From contig NW_026623100.1 of NCBI RefSeq assembly GCF_023065955.2, positions 72,606,727 through 72,670,726 on the forward strand: 64,000 nucleotides of DNA, in the 5' to 3' direction. Both the position numbers and the translations under genes were made by a program. The DNA comes from Ursus arctos (lineage: Eukaryota; Chordata; Mammalia; Carnivora; Ursidae). Below are positions 13,310-25,600 of the stretch, piece by piece. The notes under the pieces are model-generated. The model worked only from the letters and a program-made list of their open reading frames with translations. It ran no database searches and was not told where the DNA came from. The number at the start of each line of letters is the position of its first letter. The first letter of the stretch is position 1.

Positions 13310-13510
13310 AATGGAAAGATCAATGTTCTTTAGAGTATATTAGTCTTACCATTTTGGGCAATTAACTGATGGTTCTGAGACTTGGCTTCCTCATCTGTAA
13401 AATTGTGATGATACCACATGACTCAAAGTCTTCCGTAAAATGAGAGCTAACATAAGTTAAAAACCTAACACAGTGCCTGTTATAGTAGATTCTCAACAGA
13501 TAGTATCTAC
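13310..13510 (+). mobile_element. MIR
   Basis: GGCTTCCTCATCTGTAAAAT and CACAGTGCCTGTTATAGTAG match the MIR core and 3' end. Confidence 0.8.
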
Positions 13511-13877
13511 TTTTATGGCTTACCTTATCAGGTGATATTGATCATACATTCCATTGGCATTCAGAAAAAGTTTTATAATAATCCACAAATTGCCCCATTA
13601 AAAAAATCCTGATGCCAAATATAGTAAACCATTGATGCTAATAGATTTAACATTTCAAAGTTTGACTATTCTATTATGGACCTATTAAATGAAGCAATTT
13701 GTAAGTTTCCTGGAACATGTATGTGAAACATCCTTGGTATAAGGCTGGTGTGTAGGAATAAATCACTCAGCTCAGTTGTGATTCTCTCAAGTATCTACAT
13801 CACACTGCAGTTTTGTTGATATTTATTCTTCCACATGCATGTAGGATCTCTCTTACATGATTAAAAAACAAAGCAAA

Positions 13878-14080
13878 GGGGCACCTGGGTGGCTCAGTCG
13901 TTAAGCGTCTGCCTTCGGCTCAGGGCGTGGTCCCGGCATTCTGGGATCGAGCCCCACATCAGGCTCCTCCACTGGGAGCCTGCTTCTTCCTCTCCCACTC
14001 CCCCTGCTTGTGTTCCCTCTCTCACTGCCTGTCTCTCTCTCTGTCAAATAAATAAATAAAATCTTTTTTTTTTTTAAAGC
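13878..14080 (+). mobile_element. SINEC
   Basis: GGGGCACCTGGGTGGCTCAG head, ATAAATAAATAAAATC end and a T-rich then A tail. A short AAAGCAAA duplication flanks it. Confidence 0.9.
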
Positions 14081-14599
14081 AAAAACTAAAAAGCTATGTT
14101 TCTTTGTGGAAAGTGTCTCCTTAAAAAACATGCCTGTTCTGCTGCTGAGAGTAGTGAAGAGAAAATGAGGAGGGCAATCACTTTGCTGTATTTTGTGAGG
14201 AAAATTATATGGAAGAATTATACTCACTTTAGAGATCTGCCAAGATTTTGAGGTGTATCCCTTCATAGTGCCAGGTAACCAAGACTCAGAAAAGACCCTT
14301 CCTCAAACATTCCCAAAAGAAAGAATATTTACGGGAATTCTCTCAAAGGTCCACCTAAATAAATGTCACCCTATTGATATAACCTTATCTTTGACTATGA
14401 GTAAGGAAGCAAAAAGGAATGAAAGTTTAAAGATAGTTTAACTTTATACTCCATATCTCAAGTTTCTAGCGTATTCATTGTTAATGATTAGCAAAGAAAA
14501 AAATAGCATCTTTGGTAACAGGCATCAAGACCCTTGTATTGTTAATACTCTTCATCCCAGGAATTTAACTTAAGGAAAATTGTCAGTTACATGCTCAAA

Positions 14600-15890
14600 G
14601 ATTTGGGCAAAAATGAAATTAGATGCCAACCTCACACTGATCACAAAAATATATTCAGATGGTTTAAAACCCAAATAATACAGGGGCGCCTGGGTGGCAC
14701 AGCGGTTAAGCGTCTGCCTTTGGCTCAGGGCGTGATCCCGGCGTTCTGGGATCAAGCCCCACATCAGGCTCCTCCGCTATGAGCCTGCTTCTTCCTCTCC
14801 CACTCCCCCTGCTTGTGTTCCCTCTCTCGCTGGCTGTCTCTATCTCTGTCAAATAAATAAATAAAATCTTTAAAAAACCCAAATAATACAATATGCACAA
14901 ATCATGATAAAAAATTGATAAACGTGACTACCTCAAAATTAACGACTATTTTTAAGACACAATTAACCATGAATAAAGTTGAATAAGTAACAGGCAAGGA
15001 GAAGATATCTGTAATGTACATAACAAAGGATCTGTATTCAGAATATATAAATATTCCAAATAATATATGAGAAAAATACGAACAATCCTATTGAACAACA
15101 GGTAGAGCATAGAATGGATAATTTACAGAGAAGAAAACCTACATGGCCAATAAAGAGTAAAGAAATGGAAAATAACAAGGGACAATTTTTTCCAATCTAT
15201 TTGATAAAAATATTTTTTAAAATATGCTTATAACAAGTGTTTACAAAGATGTAGAGAAATATGAATTATTTCTAATATATTATTGGTGGGAACATCTAAT
15301 ACAGCAGAAGGTGTATATGGAACATGATCTAGGAATTCTATTTCAACACATATACCCTAGAGAAACACACAAATATCCAAGGGCATATGTGAAAAAGATA
15401 TACACTGGAAGTCTGTAATACCAAACACTAAAAAAAACATCTCGGCAACCTAAATGATCATCAAACAGGGAACGATAAATAATTGGAGGTAGAGTCACGT
15501 GATGAGATACTGTATAATAGTTAAAATGAATAAATGACATTATATGCATAAAAATTGTGATCTAAATTTTTTGGAGAGGACAAGTCAGAGAATGAGACAG
15601 TATGATGTCATGTGCTTAAATATCAAAGAGCCAAAATGATACTATAGAGACATATGTATTTAGTAAAAAGAATAAACATGTTTGTGAAGAAAATGCATGC
15701 TAAGTTCAATAGAATGTTTCTGAGAAAAAGAGAGGTGAGTGGAACTGAAAAGAGAAATGAAAAGAATTTCAAAATAAGAGAACACATTCGTATTTGTGAA
15801 TTCTAGACGGTAGGCTAGTGCATACTTACTATGTTATTATCTGAACTTTAATGTATGTTTGAATTTTTCACAATAGAACATTAATGTTTT
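14600..15890 (+). mobile_element. Ancient L1 fragment interrupted by a SINEC
   Basis: Decayed L1 ORF2 3' DNA is seen: AGAAAACCTACATGGCCAAT, GTAGAGAAATATGAATTATT, and a TTCTATTTCAACACATATAC stretch. The SINEC at 14683-14873 splits it. Stops occur in all frames. Confidence 0.6.
14666..14890 (+). mobile_element. SINEC, young ursid-type, inside an old L1
   Basis: The element spans 14683-14873 with the GCGTGATCCCGGCGTT core. A perfect 17-bp duplication, AAAACCCAAATAATACA, lies at 14666-14682 and 14874-14890. Confidence 0.95.
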
Positions 15891-18749
15891 CTTTTAAAGC
15901 ATTTGGAATTCATATTTCTCTCTAATTCTGGCTTTTTCTGAAGTACTTTACATCACTGAAGATTAGTGAATCGAATGGCTCGGGTGCCATTTATGACTTT
16001 GGATAATGATATTTTCCTCCAGTTCTCATAAAGAGCAGTGACGTTCATTTCAAAGGAAATGTAGCAGAACGCCGACGAGAAAATTTTGCCATCCTCTAAG
16101 AATTTTACTTATTTAAAGCAGCCCATTTTCAGTTTAGGAACAAATACTTCTCTGATCAATGCTGCAATAAATACAGGGATGCATATATCCCATGCAGCAT
16201 CTGCTGCTTTAGCTACAACAAGCTCGTTTCTGTGCATTGCAATTGCTTGTTTATTTGCCTGGCTCCGCTAGACTCTTGGAACCCTTTGAAGAGGGGGACA
16301 CCGTCTTGCTCATCTATGCCTATAACACGTTGGCATTCAGTAAGTGTTTTTAAAGGTGACCTAATACAATTTGAATTTTCATCCTGAATAGGCATATTGA
16401 GACACAGTTGTTTAAAAACATTTGCAAGGCATCCTGAGAGGTTCGCAGAGACTCCGAGTTGGCATGAGAGCGACTCTTTGAGTCACCTGGTTTCTTGCCA
16501 TTGTACTAAAACACATAAAATGAGGATATAATGTAGTTGTAGTTGCTGTTGCTGTTTCTCCAGAAGCCTAAGCATGAGTATTGGAATAATTTCTTAAAGG
16601 CCTCACCGAACAGCCTCAGGAGATGGTGTAATAAAGTCCACTTAATGATAAATATGCATTTCTTTGCCAAAACAGAACAACATCTTTGGCCAACTACAGA
16701 GTTTCTTTCAGCTTATAGGCTCTGAAAGTGTATTTCAGGTCAGAGAGACTCAAAGAAGATACAGAGGAGGCTGCCAAACCGCCTAAGAAGAATTCTGTTT
16801 AACAACCAGAAGTGTGCGACAGAACAAATCAGAAGAAAATCCTCATTTTCCTTTTTTGAAACCTCTCTTTTCCAATTCGTTTTTTAAAATTTGACTGTAT
16901 TAATACATTTTCTGGACCTAACTGAAATCCTTTCTGAAGCAAGGAAGAAGACTAGATAAAAGAAAATGAAGAAGAGCATGACTCTGGAAAAATGCCTGAT
17001 GTAATTAAGGAATTGGTTTGAAAAAGGAATACTTAGAAGACGGTAAATTTTATCTATATTAACATCACAACTATGTAAAAAAAAGGCATATAAAGAAGAG
17101 ACCAGAAAGAAATATGCCAAATAATCACAATAATTAACTGAATATTAGGAGGAGGATTTTTACGTCTCTGTGCTGTAACAGTCTCCAGTTTTGCTCTGAA
17201 GATAATGTATTGTGTATGTATTATTTTTGTCATGAAATACTTCCCTTCTCCCTTCATCTCATCTTCCCAGTTATTCCTTGCCTGACATACTGGATGTATC
17301 TGTTATTAATATGTCCCATCTGGTGTTTTAGCTGCAGTGGCCCTATCCATACTTCATATTCAGGAAAGTCTAGTTGAGCTGTTTTTGGCAGAAATGGCCT
17401 AAAAATCCAATCAAAGCTGGGTCTCTGACCCAAGAGAGGCACAGCCCAGGCCAGCTGATGAAGCTGAATTGTGGGAAAGGCTTGCAAATAGAGATAGAAG
17501 AAATCAGACTTGCTCTTTCACAGATTTGGAATGGAAGAGTGATGGTATCAGATCCTTCATCAATAGTGAGTGCAGAGCTAAACTGCAGGGAGAGAAGCTG
17601 AGATGCTATGTATAGAGAGAGGAACATCTTAGATCCCACAGATCAAGACAAGGAAGCAGTGGCAAATCCCTAGAGTTATGTTGCTTCCTGATGGCTCTGT
17701 AGGTCTTATTCTGATGTTTATCCTTAAAATAAGACTTCTTTGTATAATATTATTCAGAGGAAGATAAAACTGCTTTAATGCAATGTATGCCCTCACTGGG
17801 GACAGACTCCAGGTTCTAAACCTAGGGTCCAATTTATGCCGCATAGGAACAGACAGAATACTTGTTTACATAATCCCAATGTCCTGCCTAATGCCATTAC
17901 TGGGGAGCAAAAATTTATTCTTTGATTTTTAAAGAATGTGCAATTCTTAAAGAGACCATGTTAGCATTAGCTTTGTTTCTTATTTGAAATAAAAAACGTT
18001 TATGGTCATCTGAAAGAGAAAATTTGGTCTGTGGATTGCAAGAGTGAAGTCTGGAGGTGGGAGAATTCATTTAATTATTTAAAAGGTCTGTGAATACATG
18101 CGAATACCAGCTTTGGAAACTGAATAGTGTACCTTTCACATATCATCACATTATTTTTCAAATGTGTGTCAATGCTACTGCTATTAATAATGTAAACTTT
18201 AAATGTGAATTTTAATCATTGTTGAGTTCATAGTACCTGTTTGCTGCAATGTGTTCTTTCAAAGCAACTAATAATGAAATTATAACCACTAACCTTGGGA
18301 GCTTGAAAAAGTTGTTGGCATCGCAGAGAAGTCTCAGAAGTATAAAGTACTGGTGGAAAAGATTGAGAACACCTAATACAAACTGTAGACTGGAGAAAAC
18401 CTCAATAGGTTTGAACTGAAACGCAACAGATTCCAATTCCACGCAGTAATTCCACAGGCTGAGAGTAGTGCAGACCCCACTGACTGGGTGAAAGTGTTTG
18501 GTGGGAGTCACATGTTTTATTCGGATGAGTGTACCTATTTAGAACAATGTAAAGGGAGTGTCATTTTCTTGATTCACTTCCAGACTGCATTCTTAAGAGT
18601 CACAAAAAAAGAACAGATACTTGGCATAGGTTTTCTATCTGAAGAATGGTACAGTTATCAACCCAGTTGCTCACGAGCACAGTTCTCTCCCTGTCTTCAC
18701 AAATATAGTCATACTCCTGTATGAACTACCTGCCAAACATCTCCCAAAT
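15891..18749. other. Mostly unique AT-rich DNA
   Basis: No gene-like frame was recognised. A short L2 3' end (about 16268-16350, with GGCATTCAGTAAGTG) is present. The rest is AT-rich and without carnivore SINEs for nearly 5 kb. Confidence 0.5.
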
Positions 18750-19395
18750 CTGTGCAGGTCTCTGAGTCCATGCTGCACCCCTTCAGACCAAGCCAGTATC
18801 ACCTGTCACCCCTCACCGGGATACTGCAACTGCTCCCAAGCGGGTCTTCCTAATTCAGCTCCAGGAAGATGATCTGACAATTCAAGTCTGATCCAAGTCA
18901 CTCCCTTTTTAAAATCTTCAACAGCTTCTCACTGCTTTTGGGGTGCAGAAAAAAAAATCCTTAACATTCCTTGTAAGATTCGTGACAACCTGGAACCTGG
19001 CTGCTTGCTACTAATTCTGCAGCCTCATCTAACGCCACTCTTCTGGTTCTCACTGGGTTCACTATCAAATCCAGCCCTTTGCACATGCTATTACCTGTGG
19101 GTGGAGGACTCTTTCTGTGCACCACTCTTCACCTGGCTAACTTCCACCCCAATTTAGGATCCCAGCATAAATCTCACTTTGACCCAGTCCTGGATTCCTT
19201 GGACTAAGTCTCTTTGTTATGTGTGTTAAATTCCTTTTTTCTTTTTTTTTTTCAGACTGATCAGTGTTTAACACCTGTTTGTCCTGCCTTTCCATACCAT
19301 AAGCTCCATGAGAGAATCTTTTTCCTTCTAGATTTTTCCAGTACAGGGCTTGGCACATAACAAGCACTCAAAGTCTATTAATATTAAACTGGATT
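18750..19395 (+). mobile_element. L2 LINE 3' end
   Basis: TTCAACAGCTTCTCACTGCT, CAGCCCTTTGCACATGCTAT, ATAAGCTCCATGAGAGAATC and GGGCTTGGCACATAACAAGC follow L2 order over about 640 bp. Confidence 0.8.
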
Positions 19396-19539
19396 AATCA
19401 GTTGATGTTTGTTGAGTTGGATTTTAACTGTCATGTTCTTACAGAAAAAACTTTTGAGCCCCAAAGAGACAAACTCAGAAATCTATTGAAAACAGATTTG
19501 CTCTTTTTCATGTCCAAACTTTCTTAGTATATAATTAGG

Positions 19540-19900
19540 AAAAGCGCTCTAAAGTCAGACTCTGCTGTTGCCACTTGTTGGTTATGGGACTGTGGGCTTG
19601 TCACTTGTTGTTTCTAAGTCTCCATTTCTTCTATAATGGGGATAATAAAAATTCTTAGCAAAGGGGTACCTGGGTGGCTCAGTTGGTTAAGTGTCTGATT
19701 CAGCTCAGATCATGATCTCAGGGTCCTGGGATTGAACCCTACGTCGGGCTCCCCACTCAGCAGGGAGTCTGCTTCTCCCTCTCCCTCTGCTCCATTCTGC
19801 GCTTGGGTTTTCTCTCTCAAAAAAGAAATAAAATCTTTAAAAAAAATTCTTAGCATGAGTTGTGAGCATCAGATGAATATATGCATGTAATTAAGTCAAT
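19540..19900 (+). mobile_element. MIR split by a SINEC
   Basis: MIR core GTCTCCATTTCTTCTATAAT and GGGGATAATAAAAATTCTTA is broken at 19660 by the SINEC. MIR-like sequence resumes after 19846. Confidence 0.65.
19663..19845 (+). mobile_element. SINEC inserted into a MIR
   Basis: GGGGTACCTGGGTGGCTCAG head and AAATAAAATCTTTAAAAA tail. It is flanked by AAAAATTCTTAGCA duplicates. Confidence 0.92.
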
Positions 19901-20379
19901 ATAACTTAACCATATGTAGTATTATTGATTAAAAACACCGTTACTACTAACTTCTAAAATCCATCAAATGATAACTATGTGGCAATATTTATAATTTAAT
20001 CACTAGGATAATACTGTCACATAGGTATCATTATCTAAATGTCATAGACAAAATGATTCATCATATAACCCAGAATAATTGTGACACAGCCTGATTACAA
20101 AATCCATATTTCTTTTCATAACATCATGCTAATCTTATTTGATCAAGGTTCTATAACCTTTTAAAACATTATGTCAGATACATGAAGTTGAAAGTTTTCC
20201 TGCCAGTACCGTATACCTTGTTTCCCGCTCTCTCTGTCAATAATGGCATCCCTGCTCCCCTTTGCTCGTTATCTAGCTGATTCCTACTCCTGCCACCCCT
20301 GAAATTAGCCTAGCTCCTTCCAACCCTCACCATATGGAGGTGTGGGTTCCGTGTGCCCCAGAAGTGCTACCACAGTTCT

Positions 20380-20525
20380 CTATGTGCCTCTCATGATTGT
20401 TCTTACCAGACTATCAATTATTGGTCTCCACTGCTGAAACGTGAGCACCGAGAGGGCACAAACAATGTCTTATATCCTCAAGGTAAATAGTAAGTGTTCA
20501 ATAAACACTTGTTGAATAAATGAAA
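20380..20525 (+). mobile_element. L2 3' end
   Basis: ACGTGAGCACCGAGAGGGCA and AGTGTTCAATAAACACTTGT give the L2 terminus. Confidence 0.7.
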
Positions 20526-20959
20526 ACCACATTTAACTTAACGGGATTGTAGAAGCATTTAAGCATGGTTAAAGACCCACATGTGTATATCACATGAAAG
20601 CAGCCAAGGGTTTGGGAAGAGCACCTGACACACAGGTGCTTACAGATTTCTCTGTCTGGAAACTGTCCTAGTGAGCTAGGACATGCATCACAGCACGGTT
20701 CTCTTGGAGGTGTACTGCCATCAAAAGCTCTGTTGTTGTCCTCATTATTGGGGACCTTGTGAGTCAAGGATAAAGTGGGAGATGCTAAAACCTCGGAGCA
20801 AGGCCCACTCTCCTGTTCTCATAGAGAAATGCAGTAGCCATCTCCTTCTCAAGGCCTAGGAACTATAAACACACCTTAGTAGTAATCCCAGGAGGCTGAG
20901 TTGGAAATCTAGATATCTCCCTGGATTTCCCTGGAATCTATTACTTTAAGCAGTTCAAA
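20526..20959. other. Unique DNA, no feature recognised
   Basis: An 89-codon open frame on the - strand has no family resemblance. Nothing else stands out. Confidence 0.4.
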
Positions 20960-21200
20960 ATAGGTCTTCCTGTCACATTTTCTTATAGCACATTTCTTAT
21001 ATATTTTTTCCCATTGTACTCAATCTTATTTGTAATTTTGTGCTACTTATTTGTAATTTTGTTTAATATATATTTCTCTAGCTAGACTCTGAGCTCTATG
21101 AGGGCAGGGATTATGGCTATTTTAATTCACCCAGTATATCTAGCACAGGCAACTGACAGATATGCCACAGGTATTTGCCGAAGGAATGAATGAATTGATG
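20960..21200 (+). mobile_element. L2 3' end
   Basis: ACTCTGAGCTCTATGAGGGC and a degenerate AGGTATTTGCCGAAGGAATG end match L2. Confidence 0.7.
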
Positions 21201-21279
21201 AAATAGAGAGATAGTGCCTCATATAAAATCAATATAATGAATATCAAAGCAACAGGGTGAAGTAGGTAGAAAGAGCACA

Positions 21280-21430
21280 GATCTGTTTTGGATCTTAAAG
21301 CTATCACTTATAAACCTCATGACTTCAGGCAAATTCCCCAATCCCTGTATCAATTTCTTGGTCTAAAGTAGAGCTATCTCATTGGATTGCTATGAACCTG
21401 GCAGAGCCCCTTGCACAGAGAGCTGGGGTG
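21280..21430 (+). mobile_element. MIR fragment
   Basis: ATGACTTCAGGCAAATTCCC, ATCAATTTCTTGGTCTAAAG and GAGCCCCTTGCACAGAG follow MIR order. Confidence 0.65.
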
Positions 21431-22173
21431 TACCATGCATATTTCCAAACACTGCACACCTCAAAAAGCATCTCCTCCTCTTTTCCCTTCCTTGCTGGAT
21501 TAACTGCGAGGAGTTGTAAAGTACCGGAACATCATAAGGTGTAGACTTCAGAATTTGTATTTTACACCCAAGAAACCAAGATCCATATTTCTTTTCACAT
21601 GAAGAAATGAAATCTCAGAAAAGTTTAAGTAATTTTTCCAGGACTTCACATGAGTGATGACTACAGCACACCTGTCATGCCTGAAACACATTTCACGCCT
21701 CCTAGTTTTACGGGCTTTCCATTATGTAGTTCCACTCGTGTCCTTCTAAAGCAGCTTCTCCAACTGGGGTCTTCGGAAGACATTGAGATGGTAACAAGCA
21801 TAATTTAATGTAACTTCCCTGAGCAAACACGGGAAACAAGGCCTACTGGGGTCTCCACAAGAGGAACCCTCAGACTTCTATCCATAGGCATGTGCACTAG
21901 GAATACCTAAAAGTGGGATGTAGGAAGCACTATCTCCCTCAAAAAAAGTTTCCACAAAACCCTTTGAGGGGCAATAACTATCAGCGTCTTGGAAATATTT
22001 CTTTAAAGAAACAAAGTTTAAAATGTCCTTACTACGAAATTTAAACCACCTTCCCTTTCAACTCCGCCACCTCACCGAGAATGAGCAAACTTTCAATAGG
22101 CCTTTGTTTTAATACCGTTTCCTAAGTACTGCTTTGTTATAAAGCTATTTGTTCTTAAATATTTTGCTTAAAA
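21431..22173. other. Unique DNA, no feature recognised
   Basis: No gene-like frame; possibly traces of very old repeats that I cannot name. Confidence 0.4.
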
Positions 22174-22397
22174 ATGTGAAATGGGGGTGCCTGGGTGGCA
22201 CAGAGGTTAAGCGTCTGCCGTCTGCCTTCAGCTCAGGGCGTGATCCCGGCGTTCTGGGATCGAGCCCCACATCAGGCTCCTCCGCTATGAGCCTGCTTCT
22301 TCCTCTCCCACTCCCCCTGCTTGTGCTCCCTCTCTCGCTGGCTGTCTCTATCTCTGTCGAATAAATAAATAAAATCTTTAAAAAAACATGTGAAATG
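22174..22397 (+). mobile_element. SINEC, ursid-type, with an internal 7-bp duplication
   Basis: The element spans about 22184-22387 with an ATGTGAAATG duplication on both sides. The head reads GCGTCTGCCGTCTGCCTTC, so GTCTGCC is doubled compared with its sisters in this window. Confidence 0.93.
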
Positions 22398-22435
22398 ATC
22401 TATGACAGTACATTGAACTTATTGTATACATATCA

Positions 22436-22469
22436 TGTGTGTATGTATGTATGTATCTGTATGTATGTC
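22436..22469. repeat. (GTAT)n microsatellite
   Basis: Imperfect GTAT repeats interrupted by ATCT. Confidence 0.85.
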
Positions 22470-23552
22470 CATTACTCCCTCACCCCCACTTTGAGAGCCA
22501 TTCTCCGCTCTTAGCCAATGTGCGTTAGCGTACACTTCTACAAACACTCAACAAATGAAGGCTCTGATAGACTAATCCTGATTCAAACATATTCTGCAAC
22601 ATTTATGGTGCGCACCACTAAGGCTTCCCTTTCTGTCATTTATTAGGTGTTATTTGATGGGCAATAGATGGACTAAGTGATAATATTAGACCTGACCAAA
22701 GAAGTGAAGTAAGGGTGTCATGGGAATGTGTCACAGGCGCTGGAGGCACCTCAGAGGAAAAGGTGAAGGAAAGAGAGGATTAAGGGCAGAAGACAATTAA
22801 ACACTGGCAGATGTCCTCTGACATTATTTATGAAGCATGTCATAAATCATTGGCATGGGAAGGATTGTTCATCAATTGAACGTTAGTCATGGGAGGCTTT
22901 GGGAATTTAGCAGGAGGTATGTCTGAAATAAATGGAAGAGCTTCCCCAAACAGATGCAGAACACAGGTCTAAGCTAGGACCCTGACTCAGGATACTTTTT
23001 CTAGGACCGTAGTCACCATGGTCTCTGGGATATATGGGTATTAGCTATTATTTAACCAGCAAATTAGAACAAATACGGTTAGAAAGGGCAGAACACAGAA
23101 CAGGAGACTAGAAGAAAGGATGAAACGCAGACAGAGGAGAATGGCAGGAGGAAAGGTAGAGGTCAAGAATGGGAGAAGAATTATTTACTCTGTGCTAAGG
23201 TCTTTTAGGTGTGTGTGTGTGTGTGTGTGTACATATGCATATCTGTATATACACAAATATATATGGTCCTCAACATCCCATAAAGCAAATATATTATTCC
23301 CATTTCCCAAGTGAGAAAATGAGCCCCCCAAATTAATTAGGACTGAGAGTCCTACCCAGTTCTATGAATCATCCAAGACTCCTACTATACAAAAGAGCCT
23401 CAGAATGTCTGTGCAACTTTTACAGATTTAAAGGGAGAAAAGGATGCTCCTTTTTAATGACAGATTAGAAATATGCTTGAAATTCCCTAGCAAATGAAGC
23501 AGGAAATATGGGGAAAAGAGAGAAAAAGCTAAGGAGAAGAAAAATGGGTCTT
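22470..23552. other. Unique DNA with a short (GT)n at 23209-23231
   Basis: No gene recognised. The dinucleotide run is about 11 units followed by ACATATGCATATC-type alternating sequence. Confidence 0.5.
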
Positions 23553-23786
23553 AGAAGAACTAAAGACAGGGGCGCCTGAGTGGCACAGAGGTTAAGCGTC
23601 TGCCTTCGGCTCAGGGCGTGATCCCGGCGTTCTGGGATCGAGCCCCACATCAGGCTCCTCCGCTATGAGCCTGCTTCTTCCTCTCCCGCTCCCCCTGCTT
23701 GTGTTCCCTCTCTCACTGGCTGTCTCTGTCTCTGTCGAATAAATAAATAAAATCTTAAAAAAAAAAAAAAAGAAGAACTAAAGACA
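23553..23786 (+). mobile_element. SINEC, young ursid-type, with target duplication
   Basis: The element spans 23569-23770 with a long A tail. A perfect 16-bp duplication, AGAAGAACTAAAGACA, lies at 23553-23568 and 23771-23786. Confidence 0.95.
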
Positions 23787-23807
23787 ATAAGACCATTTGG
23801 ATTTGTC

Positions 23808-23862
23808 TCTGTGTGTGTGTGTCTGTGTGTGTGTGTGTCTGTGTGCGAGTGTGTGTATACAC
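23808..23862. repeat. (GT)n microsatellite, imperfect
   Basis: GT repeats broken by CT at intervals. They lie just after the SINE target duplication. Confidence 0.85.
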
Positions 23863-24207
23863 ATGTGCGTGCGTGCAGAGGGGCTGGAACCAAGTTTTCA
23901 GCTCGGAAGTTAGACGGGTTGGAAGATATACTTTCCTTATCATAAAAGCCCTGGGAGGAAAGAGTGAAAGAATGGATCACGTAAAAGTCCTCCCACAGAT
24001 AAGCATTGAAAGATAAGTCATGAAATTAGTTGGAATTATAAGGGAGGTGAGGGGAGAGTATTAGAAATTCTTTTTTTGGAAGGTATTGAAGGATAGAAGT
24101 ATGATAGTATGAAATTTAAATCAAAAGGCAGGGCTCTTGAAATATTTTTGTTCAAGTCCAGTGACTCGCTGGAGGCTGGATGGGAGAAAAGGGCCACGTT
24201 TATTCAG

Positions 24208-24875
24208 TTATGGTAGCGCTCCCACATCCCCAAAAAATACATTTCAAGACCACCAATGAATGCCTGAAACTGCAGATAGGACCGAACCTTATATATACTA
24301 TGATTTTTCCTATACATACATACCTATGATAAAGTTTAATTTATCAATTAGGTGTAGTAAGAGGTTAACAACAGTAACTAATGATAAAGTAAAATAGTTA
24401 TAACAACATAATGTCACAAAAGTTATGTGAATGTGGTCGCCCCCTCTCTCAAAATATCTTATTGTACTGTACTGACCCTTCTTGTGACGATGGGAGCTGA
24501 TAAAATGCCTGTTGATGAGATGAAGTGGGGTGAGTGACGTAGACATGTGACTTAGCATTAAGCTAATGTTGACCTTTTTTTTTTTAAGATTTTATTTATT
24601 TGACACAGAGAGAGAAAGCACAAGCAGGGGAAGCAACAGAGGGAGAGGGAAAAGCAGGCTCTCCCCTAAGCAAGGAGCCCGAAGTAGGGCTCAATCCCAG
24701 GACCCTGGCACCATGACCTAGCTGAAGGCAGATGCTTAACAGACTGAGCCACCCAGGCGCCCCTACTATAGACGCTTCTGACTACGCATCAGGGGATCAT
24801 CAGCTTCTGGACCTGGGTTCACTGAGGGTAACTGAAACTGTGCAGAGTGAAACCACAGATAAGGGAAGACTAGTG
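24208..24875. mobile_element. Tigger-like (MER6-type) DNA transposon split by a SINEC
   Basis: AATGCCTGAAACTGCAGATA, ACATACATACCTATGATAAA and AAAATATCTTATTGTACTGT are landmarks of a non-autonomous Tigger-group element. The ends (GGTAGCGCTCCCACATCC and CAGATAAGGGAAGACTA) are roughly inverted. The SINE at 24575-24763 splits it. The exact family name is from memory. Confidence 0.65.
24575..24763 (-). mobile_element. SINEC inside the Tigger-like element
   Basis: Reverse-strand SINEC: T run, AAGATTTTATTTATTTGACA, ending GAGCCACCCAGGCGCCCC. Flanks CTAATGTTGACC and CTACTATAGACG look like a diverged target duplication. Confidence 0.92.
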
Positions 24876-25399
24876 GAGCTTGAAAAATAATAAGTGGCCT
24901 TAAAATGGGTTCAATTAGGAAACAAACTTAAAAATGTGCTCTTAGTTCCATATTCTGTTGGGCCCAGTTATATGCTGGTATTACATGGCAGAAGGATGAC
25001 GGTTAAAAAAAAAAAAAAAAAAAGGTCTAATGGAAAGGAGGTGCACTGAAAGAAAGAATGAGTAAAATGTTAAGTTTGAGGTCTCAGTGTAGGCTTTTCT
25101 TCCAGAAATTCTCTTTTCTATGCATCCAGGCCACCTTTCTATTTCACCTGACTTAGTGAATTGCATTTATCTGGCTTCCTAGGCATAAATTCCTTGAAGG
25201 CTGACACTATATCTTATTTAATGTTGATTCCACAGTGACTACACAGTGCTTGGCACACTTACTCCATAGACATTTGTTTTACAACGTAGGCTAAGCACTG
25301 TTCAATGTTCACTGCTTTTAATAGCTCGATTCCTCCCTCAGAAGTTCCACAACGAGTGTAGGCTCTGCTACAACTCAGAGACTAAAGTGGTTTCAGAAC

Positions 25400-25600
25400 T
25401 CTTGATCTGATGAAAAGAATGATAATGACAATAATAACTATCATTAACTGCATTTTCACAAATGAAGCATTATATCTTTACATATGTAGTCTTTTATTTT
25501 CTGTTCAAGAATCCTGTGAATTACTATTTTAATGGAAACTGAGGTTGAGAGTTTGAACCACTTATTCAAGGTCATTGAACTAATAACCTGTGCAAATGTG
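25400..25600 (-). mobile_element. MIR fragment
   Basis: AATCCTGTGAATTACTATTT, GAAACTGAGGTTGAGAG and CAAGGTCATTGAACTAA match reverse MIR. Confidence 0.55.
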
